This document shows positions 59,802 to 64,000 of a stretch of DNA of 64,000 nucleotides, one piece after another (the first letter of the stretch is position 1; every line of letters starts with the position of its first letter). The notes below the pieces were generated by a model. That model saw only the letters and a list, made by a program, of their open reading frames with translations, was not told where the DNA came from and made no database searches. Both the position numbers and the translations under genes were made by a program. The DNA comes from Bacillus carboniphilus (lineage in GTDB: Bacteria; Bacillota; Bacilli; Bacillales; JC228). Location: contig NZ_BAAADJ010000011.1 of assembly GCF_039522365.1 (NCBI RefSeq), positions 57,432 to 121,431 on the forward strand, given 5' to 3'.

Positions 59802-61274
59802 TTAGTGATTAGACATTTTAGCATTTGGTTTATCGTGAATAGCTAACCGTTTTAAAAGTGATGAACTCGCTTCATTTAATCCTACTATATTAGCTGTAAC
59901 ATTTTTTTGACGGTATTTTAGTACAACTTTATCAATGGCCCCTACAGCTGAATCATCCCAAAGGTGGGCATGAGTAAGATCGATTGAAACATAATCAGCT
60001 TGATCATCAAAGTCGAAATTGGATACAAATTCTTCAACAGATGCAAAGAACAACTGCCCTTTTACTACATAAGTCTTATGATTGCCTTGTTGATTCAATT
60101 TTGTCTCAACATGAATTTTTGATATTTTGGCTGCGAAGAAAATAGCACTTAATAAAACACCAGCGAAAACACCTTTGGATAAGTCATGGGTTACAACTAC
60201 AGTTACCACAGTAACAATTAGAACAGCAGCATCTGATTTAGGCATTACATGTAGTTTAGTAAGGGATGACCAATCAAATGTACCAATAGACACCATAATC
60301 ATAACTCCAACTAACGCAGCCATCGGTATTTGGACGACAATATTATTTAAGACTAGAATTAGCAATAAAAGAAATACTCCCGCAACCAGTGAGGAAAGTC
60401 TTCCTCTTCCACCTGACTTTACGTTAATGACAGATTGCCCAATCATTGCACATCCTGCCATACCACCAAAGAAACCAGTGATAATATTGGAAATCCCTTG
60501 CCCTCTTGCTTCTTTATTTTTATTACTAACTGTATCCGTCATATCATCAACAATTTGAGCAGTTAGCAATGATTCTAGCAATCCGACAATTGCTAGTGCA
60601 AAAGAATAAGGAAAGATAATCATTAAAGTTTCTAGATTTAGCGGTATTTCAGGGATTAAAAATACAGGAAGTGCTTGTGTTAGTTCTCCCATATCTCCAA
60701 CTGTTTTTACTCCAGCTCCCGTTACAATTGCAAAAATAGTCATCACAATAATAGCAACAAGAGGAGAAGGAACCGCCTTAGTAAATCTAGGTAGGATATA
60801 TATGATGGCTAGTGATCCAGCAACCATAGCATACATAACCCAACTTTCCCCAACGAAGTGTGAAAGTTGAGACATAAAAATAAGGATAGCTAAGGCATTT
60901 ACGAATCCAATCATAACTGATTTGGGAATAAACTTCATAAACCGTCCTAATTTGCATACTCCCATTAAAACCTGGATAATTCCAGTAAGAATAGTTGCAG
61001 CCAACATATACTGAAGCCCATGATTATGGACTAAAGTGACCATTAGTAAGGCCATCGCTCCTGTTGCACCAGATATCATTCCAGGTCTACCACCAATAAT
61101 AGCAATAACAACTGCGATACAGAAGGATGCGTACAGCCCTACCATTGGATCTACACCAGCAATGATCGAAAACGCTATTGCCTCAGGAATAAGTGCAAGG
61201 GCTACTACTATACCTGCAAGAACATCTCCTCTAATATTTCCTAGCCATTCAATTTTTAGTTTGTTAGTTAACAT
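59802..61274 (-). CDS. SulP family anion transporter with STAS domain (copy 2)
   Basis: 490 residues, highly similar to the SulP protein at 57318 through the whole length (shared [27 protein letters not shown] and ARGQGISNI stretches). The STAS domain ends the protein ([15 protein letters not shown]). A His/Asn/Pro-containing tail ([11 protein letters not shown]) is extra. AGAGAGGTG precedes ATG 61274. It diverges from a second universal stress protein gene. A hairpin and an A/T-rich promoter lie in the 292-base gap. The substrate is unknown. Confidence 0.9.
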   Translation of the reverse strand: MLTNKLKIEWLGNIRGDVLAGIVVALALIPEAIAFSIIAGVDPMVGLYASFCIAVVIAIIGGRPGMISGATGAMALLMVTLVHNHGLQYMLAATILTGIIQVLMGVCKLGRFMKFIPKSVMIGFVNALAILIFMSQLSHFVGESWVMYAMVAGSLAIIYILPRFTKAVPSPLVAIIVMTIFAIVTGAGVKTVGDMGELTQALPVFLIPEIPLNLETLMIIFPYSFALAIVGLLESLLTAQIVDDMTDTVSNKNKEARGQGISNIITGFFGGMAGCAMIGQSVINVKSGGRGRLSSLVAGVFLLLLILVLNNIVVQIPMAALVGVMIMVSIGTFDWSSLTKLHVMPKSDAAVLIVTVVTVVVTHDLSKGVFAGVLLSAIFFAAKISKIHVETKLNQQGNHKTYVVKGQLFFASVEEFVSNFDFDDQADYVSIDLTHAHLWDDSAVGAIDKVVLKYRQKNVTANIVGLNEASSSLLKRLAIHDKPNAKMSNH

Positions 61275-61299
61275 TAAGCACCTCTCTCTTTTTATTTGT

Positions 61300-61322
61300 G
61301 ACTTTCAACTCTCATGAAAGTC
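61300..61322 (-). promoter_or_regulatory. Hairpin in the leader of SulP copy 2
   Basis: GACTTTCA and TGAAAGTC perfect arms with a seven-base loop, 26 bases before the start. TATAAT on the minus strand at 61350-61345 is a likely -10 box, so this hairpin would be near the 5' end of the mRNA. The loop's GAGAG can pair with CTCTC at 61338-61342. Confidence 0.45.
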
Positions 61323-61477
61323 GGGTCCGTTGATAACGAGAGAGATTATATCATGATTTATTATAGAAGGATAACGACAATGAAAGCGTGTAAATAATGC
61401 AATTACTCCTACTTTCTACATTTTTCGCCCGTTTCCTACTATATAAGAAAAAAATATATTTTTTAAAAAAAGTTTTC

Positions 61478-61483
61478 TTGACA
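61478..61483 (+). promoter_or_regulatory. Candidate -35 box of the second universal stress gene
   Basis: TTGACA at 61478-61483, 84 bases before the ATG; the -10 box is not clear (CATAAA near 61498). The remainder of 61275-61566 shows nothing else named. Confidence 0.35.
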
Positions 61484-61566
61484 AGTCGCTGATTTTGCAT
61501 AAAAACGTACAAATATGTAGATTCAAGTGATAAAATTAAGGGACAAATTGGAAGTGGAGGGGTTCT

Positions 61567-61986
61567 ATGTTTAAAAGAATTCTATTAGCTAGCGATGGGT
61601 CAGAACATGCGTTAAGAGCAGCTGAGAAAACCACATACCTTACCACGCAAACTTACGATGTCGAAGTTGTAATTTTATATGTAGTCGATAGTTCTAAATC
61701 TAAATCCGATGTTCTATCTATTGGGGAAGGGGAAGCCGTTAAAGAAGAAAGAAGAAGGCGTATCTCCTCAACAGAGGGAATTCTACAAAAAAAGGGGATA
61801 AACTACTCAACTCAAATTATGAAGGGAGAACCAGGTCCGAGTATTGTAGAGTTTGCCAAGAAAAATGGAATTGATTTAATTATCATAGGCAGTCGTGGAC
61901 TTAATTCATTTCAGGAAATGGTACTGGGGAGTGTCAGTCATAAAGTAGCTAAACGGGCAGCGTGTCCAGTTATGATTGTAAAATAA
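61567..61986 (+). CDS. Universal stress protein (UspA family, copy 2)
   Basis: 139 residues, paralogue of the protein at 58784 with the same start (MFKRILLA-DGSEHA pattern), the same ATP signature GSRGLNSFQEMVLGSVS and the same ending CPVMIVK. GTGGAGGGG precedes ATG 61567. It is divergent from SulP copy 2, so this second SulP-Usp pair is arranged head to head instead of as an operon. Confidence 0.92.
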   Translation: MFKRILLASDGSEHALRAAEKTTYLTTQTYDVEVVILYVVDSSKSKSDVLSIGEGEAVKEERRRRISSTEGILQKKGINYSTQIMKGEPGPSIVEFAKKNGIDLIIIGSRGLNSFQEMVLGSVSHKVAKRAACPVMIVK

Positions 61987-61987
61987 A

Positions 61988-62014
61988 AATAGCTAGAAAA
62001 ATTCTAGCTATTTA
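61988..62014 (+). terminator. Terminator of the second universal stress gene
   Basis: AATAGCTAGA and TCTAGCTATT perfect arms with a five-base loop; weak T tail. Confidence 0.75.
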
Positions 62015-62190
62015 GAAGGAATGGAAGGCTATAACAGCATAATGCTATTATTCACCACTATATAGATTAACATACGTTTGAAAGGAATGTGGGTTCCGTA
62101 GTCAGCAAGCATACTCAGTAAATGAGAATCACTACAAAAATTTTCTTATGTTTGTTACAATTACTTGGACTGTATGGAGGGGGTGATAAC

Positions 62191-62808
62191 ATGTTACAAG
62201 ACACAGGTGAGCGAGTCATTCCTGATGAGATGAAACCTTCAAATGGATTGCTTTTGGAACATTTAGCAAGGTATCACTTTTGTATCCCGTATTTGCATGG
62301 AAGAGTATTAGACATAGCGTCTGGTTCGGGCTATGGTACACAGATGATTGCCAAAGCGGCTAAGAAGAGGGTATCTGAAGTAATTGGTATTGACTTGGAT
62401 GATGAGGCTGTAAACTATGCCAATAGTAGGTATTACCATCCTTTAGTCCGATATAATCAAGGGAATGCAACCGACCCAATACTTAAAGAGTTGTATGGTA
62501 CCTTTGATGTTATAGTATCTTTTGAAACCATAGAGCATATTGAAGAGGAAGCCAGGTTTCTAGAAAATGTATATAAGCTACTTAAACCAAATGGAACCTT
62601 AATCCTTTCGACACCATTTGGAAAAGGTAGAGGTAAGCCTTGTGGTTCACCGTTTCATATTCATCAGCTTACTGTAGAAGAATTTAAAAACCTCTTTAAT
62701 GAATATGATTACAAGCAAGTTGAATTTTATTTCCAAAGAGGGGTCTTAATTGAACCTGAGAAAAAAGGAATTCATTACCCTTTAGGTGTAGCTGTTTGTA
62801 AAAAGTAA
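62191..62808 (+). CDS. Class I SAM-dependent methyltransferase
   Basis: 205-residue soluble methyltransferase. Motif I is VLDIASGSGYGTQMIA (about 48-63), then GIDLDDEAVNYAN, the acidic GNATDP, DVIVSFETIEHIEE and LKPNGTLILSTPFG. The N-terminal TGERVIPDE is typical of methyltransferases near glycan and surface gene sets, but no such cluster is here. ATG 62191 has GGAGGGGGTGAT upstream; the frame opens at 62122 within an AT-rich segment without a site. Substrate unknown. Confidence 0.85.
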   Translation: MLQDTGERVIPDEMKPSNGLLLEHLARYHFCIPYLHGRVLDIASGSGYGTQMIAKAAKKRVSEVIGIDLDDEAVNYANSRYYHPLVRYNQGNATDPILKELYGTFDVIVSFETIEHIEEEARFLENVYKLLKPNGTLILSTPFGKGRGKPCGSPFHIHQLTVEEFKNLFNEYDYKQVEFYFQRGVLIEPEKKGIHYPLGVAVCKK

Positions 62809-62902
62809 GATCCTCTTTATCCTCGATTTATCTTCTTTACTACTTCAAAATATTTTTTTTGAATCTCAAACACATAGCTAAATAATGTTGGGAGGTTTTG
62901 AA

Positions 62903-63078
62903 TGGCATTAAAAACGATTTGCCCTAACTGTAAGGGGGAAGGTAGTGTTACAGTCTTGAAAGTATTTAAAATAAAATGCAAAAAGTGTAGCGGAGAACGA
63001 ACACTGCAACAGTTACGTTTTAACGCTAAGAAGAAAAAAAATTATGTACTAAGGGTTTTATACGAATATGGAGAATAA
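62903..63078 (+). CDS. Tiny zinc-ribbon-like protein (frame uncertain)
   Basis: ATG 62903 follows GGGAGG by six bases and begins MALKTICPNCKG; further on, the frame closed by TAA 63076-63078 encodes KIKCKKCSGERTLQQLRFN. Together these give a roughly 58-residue protein with two CxxC pairs, a zinc ribbon of DnaJ-knuckle type. By coordinates the two parts are one base out of register at the G run around 62935-62939, so either I misread that run or the gene is frameshifted. The next gene overlaps its end by 11 bases, which favours a functional pair. Confidence 0.45.
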
Positions 63079-63220
63079 AATTATTTTATATAAGAAAGAT
63101 CTATACAAGATTATTCGGATCAATGAGTCAGGATACGGAGAAGTTAAAAAGCTTTCACATCCCCAATTTACTGAGCTCATTCATGTTAAGGATATAAAAG
63201 ACTGTCCAGTTATCTATTAA
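63068..63220 (+). CDS. Unknown 50-residue protein overlapping the zinc-ribbon gene
   Basis: ATG 63068 lies inside the last codons of the preceding small gene, with a GAA/TATGGAG context and no strong separate ribosome site, so translation is probably coupled. The peptide begins MENKIILYKKDLYKIIRINE and ends KDCPVIY; it has no membrane segment or metal motif. Not recognised. A long hairpin follows. Confidence 0.5.
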   Translation: MENKIILYKKDLYKIIRINESGYGEVKKLSHPQFTELIHVKDIKDCPVIY

Positions 63221-63224
63221 ATAA

Positions 63225-63285
63225 GGAAGCGTGGGAGCTTGCTTAGAATGTTTTTCGTTATCCTAAGCATATGAACCACGCTTCC
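63225..63285. terminator. Long hairpin terminator
   Basis: GGAAGCGTGG and CCACGCTTCC outer arms enclose an inner GCTTAG/CTAAGC stem. It separates the small genes from the converging helicase fragment. Confidence 0.65.
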
Positions 63286-63322
63286 AAAACTGGAAATTCC
63301 TCTATCAAATCATTATAGCCTA

Positions 63323-63898
63323 CTATCCATTCTCCCCAATCTCTATGCAATCTTTATCCAATTTGTCCAATAACAAATTCTTTTTGTTTGTTCCAAATAA
63401 GTACAATTGGTGCATGGGTCTTGTCATTGCCACATATAAGAGTTTGATATCAATTTCGTCCATTGTGTATGTTTCATTAAGAGAGATTAGTATTACAACG
63501 TCAAACTCTAAACCCTTTGATAAATAAGAAGGTACAATTACAAGATGCCCTTTCTTAATTTCCTCATTTTCCTTTAAATGTTGAATAGGACGATTTACTT
63601 TATAATTAAGAAGTTTATAAAGGTTATTGCATTCTTTCTCTGATTTTCCAATTACCGCAATCGTATTGTATCCCGTATTATCAATAATTTCTAGAGTTCC
63701 TTTTATACCACCTACTAATTCAGCTTCTGTTTCAAAAGAATGGAACAGTGGCTTGTTTCCGTGTCTAACTACTGGTTCGACTTCCGGTAATTCTGTACCA
63801 ATTAGCCTTAAGATATCATTAGCTGCATTCATAATTTCTACTGTAGTCCGATAGCTTTTTTGTAGGGTTAAAAAATTGGCTCGAGGAAATATGACTGA
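63323..63898 (-). pseudogene. C-terminal fragment of a UvrD-like (HelD type) helicase
   Basis: About 190 codons in one frame encode the end of a superfamily 1 helicase: FLTLQKSYRTTVEIMNAANDIL (in two parts around 63860-63810), GHLVIVPSYLSKGLEFDVVI and LLYVAMTRPMHQLYL, as at the C-terminus of HelD. A TAA at 63899-63901 closes the frame upstream, while a neighbouring frame reads MAVISHI just where the helicase should continue, as if two bases were lost. No ribosome site stands before ATG 63832. A full helicase would need about 550 more residues; what lies past 64000 is not visible. Confidence 0.7.
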
Positions 63899-64000
63899 TT
63901 ACGGCCATCGAAATGTACCATCTCTGACATAGTTTTTACCACCTAATGACAAAGAATTTACCAGACAACGCCTTGCGTTTACCACATATTACCTATATAT

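Noticed and set aside
60127..60558. 143-codon open frame on the plus strand
   Set aside because: Antisense to SulP copy 2. A similar shadow appears antisense to SulP copy 1 (57875-58168), as expected for paralogues.
63323..63832. Complete 169-residue gene starting at ATG 63832
   Set aside because: Coding similarity continues upstream of that ATG in the same frame to 63898, and there is no ribosome site, so it is a helicase fragment.

Overview
The window is a low-G+C chromosome segment from an endospore-forming member of the Bacillaceae. It carries a Spo0M gene, a YjcZ-type small sporulation protein, a YwmB homologue, a SpoIID/LytB-type protein, a 7Fe ferredoxin of the Bacillus kind, a GlpP/GlpD glycerol system and an mtlA-mtlR-mtlF-mtlD mannitol cluster. 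Ribosome binding sites are strong (AAGGAGG type) and many genes appear to start with TTG behind such a site. It is not Bacillus subtilis 168: gene order differs and ugp-type transporter, accessory RNase J and Tn7-like genes are present. No rRNA, tRNA or CRISPR array was seen.

Layout. 1-6200: Spo0M, a nucleotidyltransferase, a methyltransferase, two membrane proteins, a DUF4309-deacetylase fusion and a YciI protein. 6268-6550: a MITE-like inverted-repeat element directly in front of glpP. 6574-14276: a glycerol-phosphate regulon (glpP, ugpC-ugpA-ugpE-ugpB, glpQ, glpD) in which the transporter and glpD leaders each carry a terminator preceded by the same short motif, as expected for GlpP antitermination. 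14337-18818: a lipoprotein, a YodB-like HxlR regulator facing a yceI gene with two matching operators, small membrane and zinc proteins. 18839-31899: UvrD-like helicase, DUF3231 protein, drug exporter, a topB-phosphatase-deaminase operon, brnQ, an amino acid permease, ferredoxin. 32078-37429: mannitol PTS cluster. 37662-46856: DUF2277, ZosA-like P-type ATPase behind a Fur/PerR-like box, YwmB, an orphan HpaB-type oxygenase, a sigma factor with an unknown partner, a cell-wall deacetylase and a SpoIID-domain protein.

47177-53652 is the most unusual part: a derelict Tn7-like transposon. It keeps TnsD/TniQ and TnsE, an OLD-type ATPase-nuclease as cargo, and a left end with three copies of an AAAGTTTGAT repeat whose outermost copy is spaced from a terminal TGT exactly as in Tn7. 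TnsA, TnsB, TnsC and the right end are not visible, and a HEPN-like gene in the same block is broken by a stop codon and a frameshift. The element lies just past the 3' end of an accessory RNase J gene, the orientation expected if that gene were the TnsD target.

55595-64000: a small unknown gene, an MFS carrier, two SulP transporters each paired with a universal stress protein around a CBS-domain protein, a methyltransferase, two overlapping tiny genes and a decayed helicase fragment at the window edge.
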